Assembly: GCA_964531675.1 (NCBI GenBank)
Contig: CAZHFW010000015.1
Coordinates: 22,687 to 86,686 of the forward strand
DNA length: 64,000 bases
Source: CAZHFW01 sp964531675
GTDB taxonomy: Bacteria; Planctomycetota; Phycisphaerae; Phycisphaerales; UBA1924
Direction of reading: 5' to 3'
Shown: positions 8,671 to 16,022 of the stretch, in pieces
Layout: every line of letters begins with the position of its first letter
How positions within the stretch are numbered: position 1 is the first letter of the stretch
Program-made: the position numbers and the translations under genes
Notes under the pieces: generated by a model
The model's input: only the letters and a program-made list of their open reading frames with translations
Databases searched by the model: none
What the model was told of the DNA's origin: nothing

Positions 8671-9324
8671 ATGGTTCGTATGGGAATGACGCTGGCGGCT
8701 GCCCTGCTCGCCGCGTCCTCGGCTTCGGCGGCCAATGTCACGGTCGGCAACTCGTCGGCCCCCTGGCTTGGCTTCATGAACGTCTTCGATCTGTCCAACA
8801 ACTTCGTGTTCCCCTCGGGCTGGGGCGTTCCGGACCTCAACGCCACGTTCAACGATGGCGCGGGCACGCTCACCCTCTCGCCCAACACGATCGGCGACCC
8901 CGATCCGTTCTGGTACATCGGCGGCGGCGGCCCCGGCGCGCCGGGCAACAAGCTGATGGAGGCCAACCTCTATCAGGAGACCACCGACGTGTACAACGGC
9001 CAGACCCTGAGCTTCACGGGACTGGTCCTCTCCAACACCTTCACCAGCGCGCACGTCTCGAAGATCTTCATTCGCGACTTCGCGCCCGACTACTCCTCGT
9101 TCAACGAGACCTCGATCCCGCTGGTTGCCGGCGCGTTCAGCCTCTCGCTCGCGTGTGATCCGGGCTTCGGCCGTCACGTGCAGTGGGGCTTCCAGACCAA
9201 GGGCGTGAACGTCTGGTTCACCGACGTCGCCCCCTTCGGCAACGCGGTCATCGCCACCCCGGCCCCCGGCGCCTTCGGCCTGCTCGGCCTGGGCGGCCTG
9301 CTGGCTGGTCGTCGCCGTCGCTGA
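8671..9324 (+). CDS. Exported surface protein with PEP-CTERM-like sorting tail
   Basis: A 217-residue exported protein. The ATG at 8671 has GGAAGGAG about 8 bases upstream. Residues 1-20 form a signal peptide ending in an ASA-type site. The middle is rich in Asn, Gly, Phe and Ser with beta-strand character and matches no enzyme family I know. The C-terminus is a tripartite sorting signal: TPAPGA, a Gly/Leu-rich hydrophobic stretch, and the tail RRRR. In families with this signal an exosortase-type enzyme is thought to process and anchor the protein; none is encoded in this window. Transcription ends at the strong terminator at 9355-9393. Function unknown. Confidence 0.82.
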   Translation: MVRMGMTLAAALLAASSASAANVTVGNSSAPWLGFMNVFDLSNNFVFPSGWGVPDLNATFNDGAGTLTLSPNTIGDPDPFWYIGGGGPGAPGNKLMEANLYQETTDVYNGQTLSFTGLVLSNTFTSAHVSKIFIRDFAPDYSSFNETSIPLVAGAFSLSLACDPGFGRHVQWGFQTKGVNVWFTDVAPFGNAVIATPAPGAFGLLGLGGLLAGRRRR

Positions 9325-9354
9325 GACGCTCGCGATTGATCTCGCGCTCTTCAC

Positions 9355-9393
9355 CCGGAGCCTGTCCTGTGACAGGCTCCGGCTTTCTTTTTG
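9355..9393 (+). terminator. Rho-independent terminator of the 8671 gene
   Basis: A perfect 12-bp stem, CCGGAGCCTGTC with GACAGGCTCCGG, closes a CTGT loop and is followed by a T-rich run. Confidence 0.92.
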
Positions 9394-9427
9394 CCGCGCG
9401 TGTTCCAACGCGTGAACAAGTCCACAC

Positions 9428-9581
9428 CCAACGAGCCCCACGCACAAGCGTGGGGTCAGGCCCAACGGGTTGAACGCCCGGTCGTATCCGAGCGGTGATG
9501 TCGCGACGAGCGATGTGTTCGGCGTGGTGTCGTTGGTGCTCCGCCATGAAAAACCCCACGCTCGCGCGTGGGGCTTGCTGG
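9428..9581. repeat. REPIN-like element, family I, copy 1
   Basis: 154 bp bounded by inverted ends that begin CCAACGAGCCCCACGC. Each end is itself a hairpin (CCCCACGC with GCGTGGGG). The interior shares segments with copy 2 at 14119-14299, notably a TCCGAGCG block, GTCGCGACGA, and a block ending CCATGAAAAACCCC. It lies between the terminator of the 8671 gene and the sigma-like gene. Two REP palindromes facing each other is the layout of REPINs. Confidence 0.8.
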
Positions 9582-9652
9582 CTTTGGGGCTGTGGGAGTC
9601 TTGTGAAGGGATCTGGTTCCGCGTTGAAACGCAACGTGCTCGTTGCAGCGGC

Positions 9653-10255
9653 TCAGTCGAGCAGCTCGCGAAGGCCTGACAAGCTCCGACGGAGGACGTG
9701 CAGGGCCCGGCGGCTGATGTAGTAGACGCGCTGTTCATTCACGCCGAGTTCGGCTGCGACGCCGGCGACGGGGACTTCCTGCACGAATCGGCGCAGGACG
9801 ACCAGTCGCTCTTCTGGCGAGAGCTCGCGGACCAGCGCGTCGTGGATCGCCTGGCGAAGCTCGCCCCGCGCCTGCTCCGCTTCGGCCAGATGTGCCGGAT
9901 CCTGAAGCTCGGGATCGGCCTGATGCTGCAGGGCGTACTGCGCCGCGTGCCTGGCCTCGGTCTGGATCCGGCGTCGAGCCCGCCAGGTCAGCCATGTGAG
10001 CGCTTTTCCCCCGATGCGGAGCTGCTCGGCCTCGGGCAGATGCGAGAAACGGTCTGCCACGAGCTGGCAGACCTGATTGAGCAGGTCCTCCCGGACATCG
10101 GGCGGAAGGCTCTGGAAGTCTCCGCCCCTGCTCAGTTTGATCTTTGTGCGGTATTCATCCATGTCGAGGGCCGAGAAAAGCCGGGATCGCAGTGCGTGGG
10201 AATGGTTGCGTCCAAGGGTGGCCAGATCCTTCAAAAAATGGTCGCGGGAGCGCAT
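9653..10255 (-). CDS. ECF-like RNA polymerase sigma factor
   Basis: A 200-residue cytosolic regulator. The C-terminal third (about residues 145-192) reads as a sigma region 4 helix-turn-helix: LSPEERLVVLRRFVQE, then VAAELGVNEQRVYYISRRAL. The N-terminal two thirds are charged and helical but show only a weak region 2; WLTWRARRRIQTEA could be the region 2.3-2.4 remnant. Planctomycetes have many diverged ECF-type factors of this size. No Shine-Dalgarno precedes the first ATG, so the start is uncertain; MDEYRTKIK at residue 32 is an alternative. No anti-sigma gene is adjacent. Target genes are unknown. Confidence 0.65.
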   Translation of the reverse strand: MRSRDHFLKDLATLGRNHSHALRSRLFSALDMDEYRTKIKLSRGGDFQSLPPDVREDLLNQVCQLVADRFSHLPEAEQLRIGGKALTWLTWRARRRIQTEARHAAQYALQHQADPELQDPAHLAEAEQARGELRQAIHDALVRELSPEERLVVLRRFVQEVPVAGVAAELGVNEQRVYYISRRALHVLRRSLSGLRELLD

Positions 10256-10320
10256 ATCCGGAGGGAGCTGCAGTCCCGCGATGGTGGGCGGGGTGTCTGC
10301 TTCCGATTCTTGAGCAGGGG

Positions 10321-10710
10321 ATGAGCGTCATGAGCATGGTTGATGAGACACATGTCCTTTCACCGGAACTCAAAGGCGAGCTGCCGGACGCGATCCGACG
10401 AGCCTGCGGGTCATCGGGCATTTTTCTGATCATCGAGGTTCCCGGGCTGGGCCGGGCGATCGTTGTTGATGAGGGAAGGCTTGGAGAACTGGTACGCCTC
10501 TTCAAGGACGAGTCGTTTGCAGCGTCCCTGGAGCGCGGCTTGAGTGCATTCGCGAGCCGGTCGGGCCAGACACGCGGCGAGGGCATCATGCCGGAAGACG
10601 AGCGTCGTCCGCTCTGCGAGCCGGAGATGGGTGAGTCGATGCCCAAGGCGCTCTCAGACTTCAGGCATGGCCGAGGAAAGGTGCGAGACGCAGACGACTT
10701 CCCATCCTGA
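10321..10710 (+). CDS. Small hypothetical protein
   Basis: 129 residues, with an ATG at 10321 or at 10330; GCAGGGG upstream fits the second better. The recognisable part is a compact alpha/beta core (ELPDAIRRACGSSGIFLIIE, then GLGRAIVVDEGRLGELVRLF), followed by a charged low-complexity tail. The core size and strand-helix pattern are a little like small regulatory or antitoxin domains, but I do not recognise the family. The stop codon lies in the loop of the terminator at 10697-10726. The gene converges with the small gene at 10737-11111. Confidence 0.5.
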   Translation: MSVMSMVDETHVLSPELKGELPDAIRRACGSSGIFLIIEVPGLGRAIVVDEGRLGELVRLFKDESFAASLERGLSAFASRSGQTRGEGIMPEDERRPLCEPEMGESMPKALSDFRHGRGKVRDADDFPS

Positions 10711-10726
10711 CGGGTGGGAAGTTTTC
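10697..10726 (+). terminator. Terminator overlapping the 3' end of the 10321 gene
   Basis: ACTTCCCATCC (10697-10707) pairs with GGGTGGGAAGT (10712-10722), with one G-T wobble, followed by TTTTC. The loop TGAC contains the TGA stop codon, so the last coding codons form the 5' arm of the stem. Confidence 0.85.
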
Positions 10727-10736
10727 TTGTCCGGGA

Positions 10737-11111
10737 TCAACGCATCGGCGCGTTTGGCTTGCGTGAAACCGTGGCCATGGTGAGCAGCGTGTGCTCGGCG
10801 TGGATGCCGCTGGGTGCGCCGTTGATGTGAATCACCGCGGCAAGCCATGGCGGCGGCGCAGCGCGCTGCGGGCGAGGAACCGTCGCAACGACGATGCGTG
10901 CCGGCCCCGGGAGCGGCATGTCACGGATCGCGTTGGCGATCCGCACCGCGACCGGATCGGTCATTCCGGAGACCAGTTCGGACACCGACCAGCCCGCGTT
11001 GGGGTTCAGGTTGACCATGGTGATCAGATCCCGGAAGGTCCGCTGCACATCCGGATCGTTGGCGTACTTGAGGTATTGACGCTCGGCTTCATCGGTCCAG
11101 AAGAAACGCAT
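10737..11111 (-). CDS. Small hypothetical protein
   Basis: 124 residues from the ATG at 11109-11111, which has AGGAG seven bases upstream. The longer frame upstream lacks such a site. The N-terminus (MRFFWTDEAERQYLKYANDP) has the look of a RelE/ParE-type toxin strand and helix. The rest, with FRDLITMVNLNPNAGWSVSE and a Pro-rich middle before HINGAPSGIHAEHTLL, does not confirm that. I see no catalytic signature. It converges with the 10321 gene, 26 bp away, unlike a classical toxin-antitoxin pair that shares direction. Function unknown. Confidence 0.5.
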   Translation of the reverse strand: MRFFWTDEAERQYLKYANDPDVQRTFRDLITMVNLNPNAGWSVSELVSGMTDPVAVRIANAIRDMPLPGPARIVVATVPRPQRAAPPPWLAAVIHINGAPSGIHAEHTLLTMATVSRKPNAPMR

Positions 11112-11423
11112 GACGCACTCCTGCCCGGAGGAACCATGCGACCAAGTTGCACGCTCAAGGCGAGCCTGATCGGTTTCATGTTCTTGAGAAGCCCCGGGCG
11201 GGCGCAGCGTAGAGATTCGGCGATCCACTGTCTCGCGCAAAATGAATGGTCGGCGTCGACGGGCCGCCACGAAAGTGCGGCGGGCAGTCGCGCGCGTGTG
11301 AATCCTTGCGGTGATGTCCCTCGCCGAATCGCATCAGCCCGGTCTCCGCTGCGCGGGGGTGGCGGATTGCCGCGCAGCTGTGGTGCTCGGCGTCGTGCGG
11401 ATTTTCTGGACGCGGTCGGCGCA
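11112..11423. other. Intergenic region without recognised gene
   Basis: About 310 bp between the small gene and the terminator of the GH13 gene. Short frames exist on both strands but none has a ribosome-binding site and protein-like composition together. Nothing else was recognised. Confidence 0.4.
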
Positions 11424-11452
11424 AGAAAAAGCCCCCGGCGCTGACCGGGGGC
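11424..11452 (-). terminator. Rho-independent terminator of the GH13 gene
   Basis: On the minus strand, an 8-bp GC stem (GCCCCCGG with CCGGGGGC, 11431-11438 and 11445-11452) is followed by TTTTT. It lies about 20 bp past the stop of the GH13 gene. Confidence 0.9.
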
Positions 11453-11472
11453 CTTGAGGGGGACGCGGGCGG

Positions 11473-13818
11473 TCAGTTGTCCTGCGAGAGGATGATCACG
11501 GTGTAGGGGCCGATGCCGACGTTGGCGTTGTAGCCCATGCCGTCCTTGGCGCCGGCGTTGGCGGTGGTGTCGTAGCTGTTGGTGTTGTTGAAGTCGGAGC
11601 TGTATCCGTTCCAGTCGGAGTTGAAGCGGACCTTCCAGGTCCCGCCGCGGGGGAAGCCCAGGTTGTAGCTCGGGAAGGCGGTGCCGCTGAAGTTGGCGAC
11701 GATGACGACGTCGTCCTTGGCGCCGCCGTTCTGCCAGCGGTGGAAGCCGATGACCTTGCTCGTGTCGTTGATGTGGTGGACGTTGATGTTGTTGCCGCGC
11801 AGGCCTCGGGTGGTGTCGAACCAGTTCCGGCGGAGGCGGATGAGATCGCGGTACATGGTCTGGATGCCCGCGTAGGTCGTGAGCTTGGTCCAGTCGACCG
11901 GATCGGAGTCGGAGAAGAACCCGTCCTCGAGCACTTCCTGGCCTTGGAAGATCATGGGGATGCCCGGCGCGGTCATGACCAGGCCCGCTCCGAGCGTGGA
12001 GCGCTTCTTGGAGTACCACGAGCCCGCGTTTCCGGGCCAGATTTCCTCGGGAACGCGCGAGTGACCATTGGCGACCTCGTCGTGGCTCTCGGTGTAGATC
12101 ACGCGCTGGTTGGCGCTGCCGTTGTAGTAGTGCTGGAGCGCGTCACGCACGGAGAACATGGACCGGCTGGAATCGCTGGAGGCGATGATCGCGTCGCGGA
12201 TGGGATGCACGAAGGCCGCGTCCCATTGGCTGTCGAAGCCTGCGCCGCCGGCGCCCGTGGTCTTGGTGAGCCACTCGTTGTTCTGGAGGTCTTCGGCGAT
12301 GGAGATCTTCCAGGCCTGGTTGGCGTCGATCTCGTTGTTGCAGTACTGGAGCAGGCTCCATCCGTCGGGGATGTCGGTGCCGACGCCGTTGCTGGTGTTG
12401 CGGATGTTGCACGTGGAGTCCCAGCGCAGCCCGTCGGCCCGGCACTCCTGGATCCAGGACATGACGCTGTCGCGGATGTAGGAGCGGACTTCGCCCCTGC
12501 CGTAGTCAGGACGGGTGTCGCCCCAGGGCGTGCTGGAGCGGTAGTCCTGGTAGAAGTAGATGCCGCCCTTGCTGTTCTGCTGCCAGCCGTCGAACTGCCA
12601 CATGTCCAGATCGGACGGGCCGTAGTGGTTGTGGACGACGTCCTGGATGACGCCCATGCCGCGTGCGTGGCACTCGTTGACGAAGTTCTTGTACCCGTTG
12701 AGCCCGCCGTAGTACGACTCGATGGTGTCCGGGTCGGAGGGGTTGTAGCCCCAGGAGAAATCGCCCGCGAACTCGGAGATGGGCATGAGCTCGATGAGGT
12801 TCACGCCCAGAGCCTGGAGCTGATCAAGACGGCTGATGGCGGTCGCGAAGGTGCCCGGAGATCCGCCCGCAGCGTCGTTGAACGTGCCGATGTGCATCTC
12901 GTAGATGACCGAGTCGTTCCACGCGGGGGTCGCGAACGAGGGTGACTTGGCACGGCCTGTCACCGCCACATCGTCGATCGCCAGCCCGTCGGAAGGCAGG
13001 GGCGAGTTGTCGTATTGCTGCCAGCGGACCTTGAAGTTCGCGCCGGGCGTGAAGCCCGCGGCGGCCGCGGCGGCGGAGAGGTCGATGGTCTGTGTGGAGA
13101 AGGTCGTGGAGATCGCGGGATAGGTCCCGACCTTGGTCCAGGTCGTCCCGTCGTTGGAGATGAAGACGCCGTCGGTGGTGTCGGTCTCTTCGCCGACGTT
13201 GCGGACCTTGTAGGAAAGCGAGAGCTTGGCGTAGTTGGCCGCGTTGATGGAGAGCGTGAGGCGGCTGGTTTCGTAGGTGCTCGAGGCGGAGCTGTCGAAT
13301 GTGCAGCCGCGCGTGCCGGTGGCCTTGTAGGTGGTGGAAGTCTGGATGCGCCAGGTGGACGTGCCCGAGAGATTCCAGGAGGCGCCGAACGTGCCGGTCT
13401 CAAAGCCATCGGAGAAGAGGGTCACGGTCGGTCCATAGACGGACCAGTCGAAGTTGTCGGCGCGGATGATGGAGTTGCCCGAGGAGTTGACGACCTCGCG
13501 CCCGCGCGGGTCCTTCTTCCAGAGCGTGTTGGCGCCGTTCACGACGACGAACTTGTACTGCTGCCCATCGACGGCGCCCGGCACGTCCACGGACCAGTTC
13601 CCGTTCCCCTCGGAATACAACGGATTGGCGGTCGCGGAGAACGCGTTGAACGTTCCGGCGACGCGGACCGCGCTGGCGTTGGGCGCCCAGACGCGGAACG
13701 TCACGCCTCCCGAGTAAGGAATCGCCCCCATCCCGGGCTTGGTCGAAACTTGCGACCAGGCGCTGAGGGCAAGACCGGCAACAACCACAACCGACGCAGT
13801 CAACCTGCTCTTGAACAT
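11473..13818 (-). CDS. Secreted GH13 alpha-glucan enzyme with CBM48 and inserted beta-sandwich
   Basis: 781 residues from the ATG at 13816-13818, which has GGAGG four bases upstream. A signal peptide covers about residues 1-22. A CBM48-type domain follows (about 30-105, with VTFRVWAPNASAVRVAGTFN). Next comes an all-beta module of about 160 residues (131-289, FSDGFETGTFGASW to GLAIDDVAVTG) that resembles MAM- or lectin-like jelly rolls. The GH13 barrel then carries DVVHNH, the nucleophile D467 in GLRWDS, the acid/base E509 in SIAEDL and D580 in TESHDE. The layout is nearest to branching-enzyme or glycosyl-trehalose-type GH13 enzymes, but export argues for extracellular starch or glycogen attack. 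Exact specificity cannot be decided. It may work with the GH15 enzyme at 16023. Confidence 0.88.
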   Translation of the reverse strand: MFKSRLTASVVVVAGLALSAWSQVSTKPGMGAIPYSGGVTFRVWAPNASAVRVAGTFNAFSATANPLYSEGNGNWSVDVPGAVDGQQYKFVVVNGANTLWKKDPRGREVVNSSGNSIIRADNFDWSVYGPTVTLFSDGFETGTFGASWNLSGTSTWRIQTSTTYKATGTRGCTFDSSASSTYETSRLTLSINAANYAKLSLSYKVRNVGEETDTTDGVFISNDGTTWTKVGTYPAISTTFSTQTIDLSAAAAAAGFTPGANFKVRWQQYDNSPLPSDGLAIDDVAVTGRAKSPSFATPAWNDSVIYEMHIGTFNDAAGGSPGTFATAISRLDQLQALGVNLIELMPISEFAGDFSWGYNPSDPDTIESYYGGLNGYKNFVNECHARGMGVIQDVVHNHYGPSDLDMWQFDGWQQNSKGGIYFYQDYRSSTPWGDTRPDYGRGEVRSYIRDSVMSWIQECRADGLRWDSTCNIRNTSNGVGTDIPDGWSLLQYCNNEIDANQAWKISIAEDLQNNEWLTKTTGAGGAGFDSQWDAAFVHPIRDAIIASSDSSRSMFSVRDALQHYYNGSANQRVIYTESHDEVANGHSRVPEEIWPGNAGSWYSKKRSTLGAGLVMTAPGIPMIFQGQEVLEDGFFSDSDPVDWTKLTTYAGIQTMYRDLIRLRRNWFDTTRGLRGNNINVHHINDTSKVIGFHRWQNGGAKDDVVIVANFSGTAFPSYNLGFPRGGTWKVRFNSDWNGYSSDFNNTNSYDTTANAGAKDGMGYNANVGIGPYTVIILSQDN

Positions 13819-14118
13819 GAAACCTCCGGATGTGAGTGGGTTGGCGCTGCGGCCTTGGAAGCGCCGGGGAGATTCCCGCAGACTACCCAGACTGCCAGGA
13901 ACCGCAAGCGGGAAATCCCGCAAAGCGGGGGTTTGGAGCGGCGCGGATGATGGAGGCGCGTGGGGCGTGGCAGCACTCCTCGGCGCGGGCGCGGCACTTT
14001 GCCAACGTTGTGCGGCGGATCTGCGGCGCGTGCGCGAAAAGTGCGCCAACGTGCAACGGGAATGTGCCGAGCGACCATTGCGTCGTCCGCCGAATCCCGC
14101 GAGCGAAATTCTCCACGA
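13819..14118. promoter_or_regulatory. Upstream region of the GH13 gene
   Basis: 300 bp. GCGGGAAATCCCGC (13908-13921), two perfect 6-bp arms around AA, lies 90 bp upstream of the GH13 start and could be an operator. No -35/-10 pair could be assigned with confidence, and no gene is seen. Confidence 0.4.
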
Positions 14119-14299
14119 CCAACGAGCCCCACGCGCAAGCGTGGGGTCCACCCCTTTGGGTCAAGATGCCCGCGGTGTCCGAGCGATGGAGTCGCGACGA
14201 ACACGGGGGTTTCGTGGTGTGGTTGGTGCGGTGTCGTCGGCATGGTGGGGTCGGTGCTCTGCCATGAAAAACCCCACGCTTGCGCGTGGGGCTCGTTGG
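14119..14299. repeat. REPIN-like element, family I, copy 2
   Basis: 181 bp whose two ends are exact inverted copies of a 29-bp sequence starting CCAACGAGCCCCACGC. Each end is itself a palindromic hairpin. The interior shares blocks with copy 1 (9428-9581) but is longer. It sits between the GH13 promoter and the 3' end of the binding-protein gene. Confidence 0.88.
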
Positions 14300-14327
14300 C
14301 GTTGGGATTTGCGTCGTGCTCTCGGTC

Positions 14328-15614
14328 TTACGGCGTCACGGTTGCGGCGTACACCGGCTTGCCGCCCTTCATCTGCACGATGACCGCGGGCTTCACCGCG
14401 TCGCGCTGGGCGTTGAGGCTGATCACGCCCGTCACGCCCTTGAACTCCTTGGTCGCCGCGATGGCGTCACGGAGGTCCTTCTTGGACTCGCTCTTGGAGC
14501 GGCTCATGGCGTCGAAGAGGATCTTGGCGGCGTCGTAGCCCAGGGCGGCCAGGCCGTCGGGCGTGGAGCCGTAGGCGGCCTTGTACTTGCTCACGAAGTC
14601 CTGGATCTCCTTGGTGGGCTGATCGGCCGCGTAGTGGTTCGAGTAGTACGAGCCCTCGATGGATTCGCCGGCGTTCTTGGCCAGATCGTCGGAGTCCCAG
14701 CCGTCGCCGCCGAGCAGCGGGACCTTGATGTCGAGCTTGCGGGCCTGACGGCTGATGTTGGCAACGTCGGTGTAGTAGCCCGGGATGAACAGGAGTTCGG
14801 CGCCCGCCTGGCGGATCTTGGTGAGCTGGGCGTTGAAGTCGCTGTCACCGGCGGAGTACGCCTGCTCGCTCACGATGGCGCCGCCGAAGCCCTTGAAGGC
14901 CTTGGTGAACTCGTCCTTGAGGCCGACGGAGTACGCCGAGGCCTGGTCGAAGAGGATGGCGGCCTTCTTCACCTTGAGGTTCTCGCTGGCGAACTTGGCG
15001 CACGCCATGCCCTGGAAGGGGTCGATGAAGCAGACGCGGAAGATGAAGTCGCCCTTCTTGGTGACGTCGGGGTTGGTGGAGCTGGGCGTGATCATGGGGA
15101 CGCCCAGAGGCTGGGCGACGTCCGCGCCGGCGAGGGAGACGCTGGAGGCGACCTCGCCCAGGAGCGCGATGACCTTGTTCTGCGTGATCTGCTTGGAGAC
15201 GACGGCACCGGCCTTCTCGGGCTTGCCTTCGGTGTCGTCGGAGACGAGCTTGATGTGGCGCATCTTGCCGTTGAACATCACGCCGCCGGCCTTGTTGGCC
15301 TCTTCGATGGCGAGCTTGATGCCGTTGTCGGTGGACTTGCCGAAGGTGGCCTGCGGGCCGGTGAGCGAGCCGTAGTGGCCGATGGTGACCTCGTCAGCCG
15401 CAGCCGCAGCGGCGCCGGTGGGGGCGGCATCGGTCTTGGGCGCGCCGGCGTCGGCGGGCTTGTTCTCCGAGGTGGTTCCCGTCGCGGCCGGTGCGGGCTT
15501 GGCCTCTTCCTTCTTCTCGCAGCCGCTCAGAGCGCCCACGCACGCGAGCAGACCCGCCGCGAGCAGCCCTTTGGAGAGACCCCAGTTCCGACCCTGACGC
15601 GCATTGCTGAGCAT
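14328..15614 (-). CDS. HAAT-family ABC substrate-binding lipoprotein (LivK/LivJ-like)
   Basis: 428 residues. A lipoprotein signal ends in LSGC with Cys32 as the predicted lipidated residue. A Lys/Ala/Thr-rich linker follows to about residue 75. The periplasmic-binding domain then opens with VTIGHYGSLTGPQATFGKS and continues NGIKLAIEEANKAGG, with VIALLGEVASSVSLAGA and ITPSSTNPDVT in the ligand-cleft region. It would deliver substrate to the livHMGF permease at 4527-8196, although about 6 kb of other genes separate them. Ligand cannot be read from the sequence. Its promoter region is shared with the divergent glucoamylase gene. Confidence 0.93.
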   Translation of the reverse strand: MLSNARQGRNWGLSKGLLAAGLLACVGALSGCEKKEEAKPAPAATGTTSENKPADAGAPKTDAAPTGAAAAAADEVTIGHYGSLTGPQATFGKSTDNGIKLAIEEANKAGGVMFNGKMRHIKLVSDDTEGKPEKAGAVVSKQITQNKVIALLGEVASSVSLAGADVAQPLGVPMITPSSTNPDVTKKGDFIFRVCFIDPFQGMACAKFASENLKVKKAAILFDQASAYSVGLKDEFTKAFKGFGGAIVSEQAYSAGDSDFNAQLTKIRQAGAELLFIPGYYTDVANISRQARKLDIKVPLLGGDGWDSDDLAKNAGESIEGSYYSNHYAADQPTKEIQDFVSKYKAAYGSTPDGLAALGYDAAKILFDAMSRSKSESKKDLRDAIAATKEFKGVTGVISLNAQRDAVKPAVIVQMKGGKPVYAATVTP

Positions 15615-16022
15615 CGTCCAAGTTCCTTTCGATTGATACCCACCCGGCCCGGCCGGCGCACACAGACAGATGGTTCCGGCGGGGCGGGCTGATTGTTCGG
15701 CGCGGCCAGCGAATGCCGCGGGTCGTCACGGTACCCGATCCGACCGCCGGTCGCAGGCCGGGGGCCGGATCAGGGACGGCTGCCCGAATGCGGCGCGTGG
15801 GTGTCAAACTCGGCAAAATGAGGACAAGCAAGGGGTTAGGAATCTGGTGGCGCTTGTCACAACCCCCTCGGCCTTGGCCGCATATTCCTTGACCGGACCC
15901 CCGGGAACGGCGATAGTTGGCCCTGGGCCTGGCTGTTCCCGGGTGAGCGGCCGATCCCATCCTTCTTATAGATGACCACCGCCGGCATCGCCGGCGCGAC
16001 CGACTGAAGGGAGTCCCTGCAC
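15615..16022. promoter_or_regulatory. Divergent intergenic region, binding protein and glucoamylase
   Basis: 408 bp without a gene. Just before the glucoamylase start there is a small inverted pair around CGCCGGCATCGCCGGCG and a ribosome-binding site AAGGGAG. A TTATAG hexamer near 15966 could be a -10 element for the + strand, with no clear -35. Nothing conclusive was seen for the minus-strand gene. Confidence 0.4.

Noticed and set aside
10737..11111. RelE/ParE toxin gene
   Set aside because: Only the first strand and helix resemble the family. No conserved toxin residues or co-directional antitoxin were seen, so it is listed as hypothetical.
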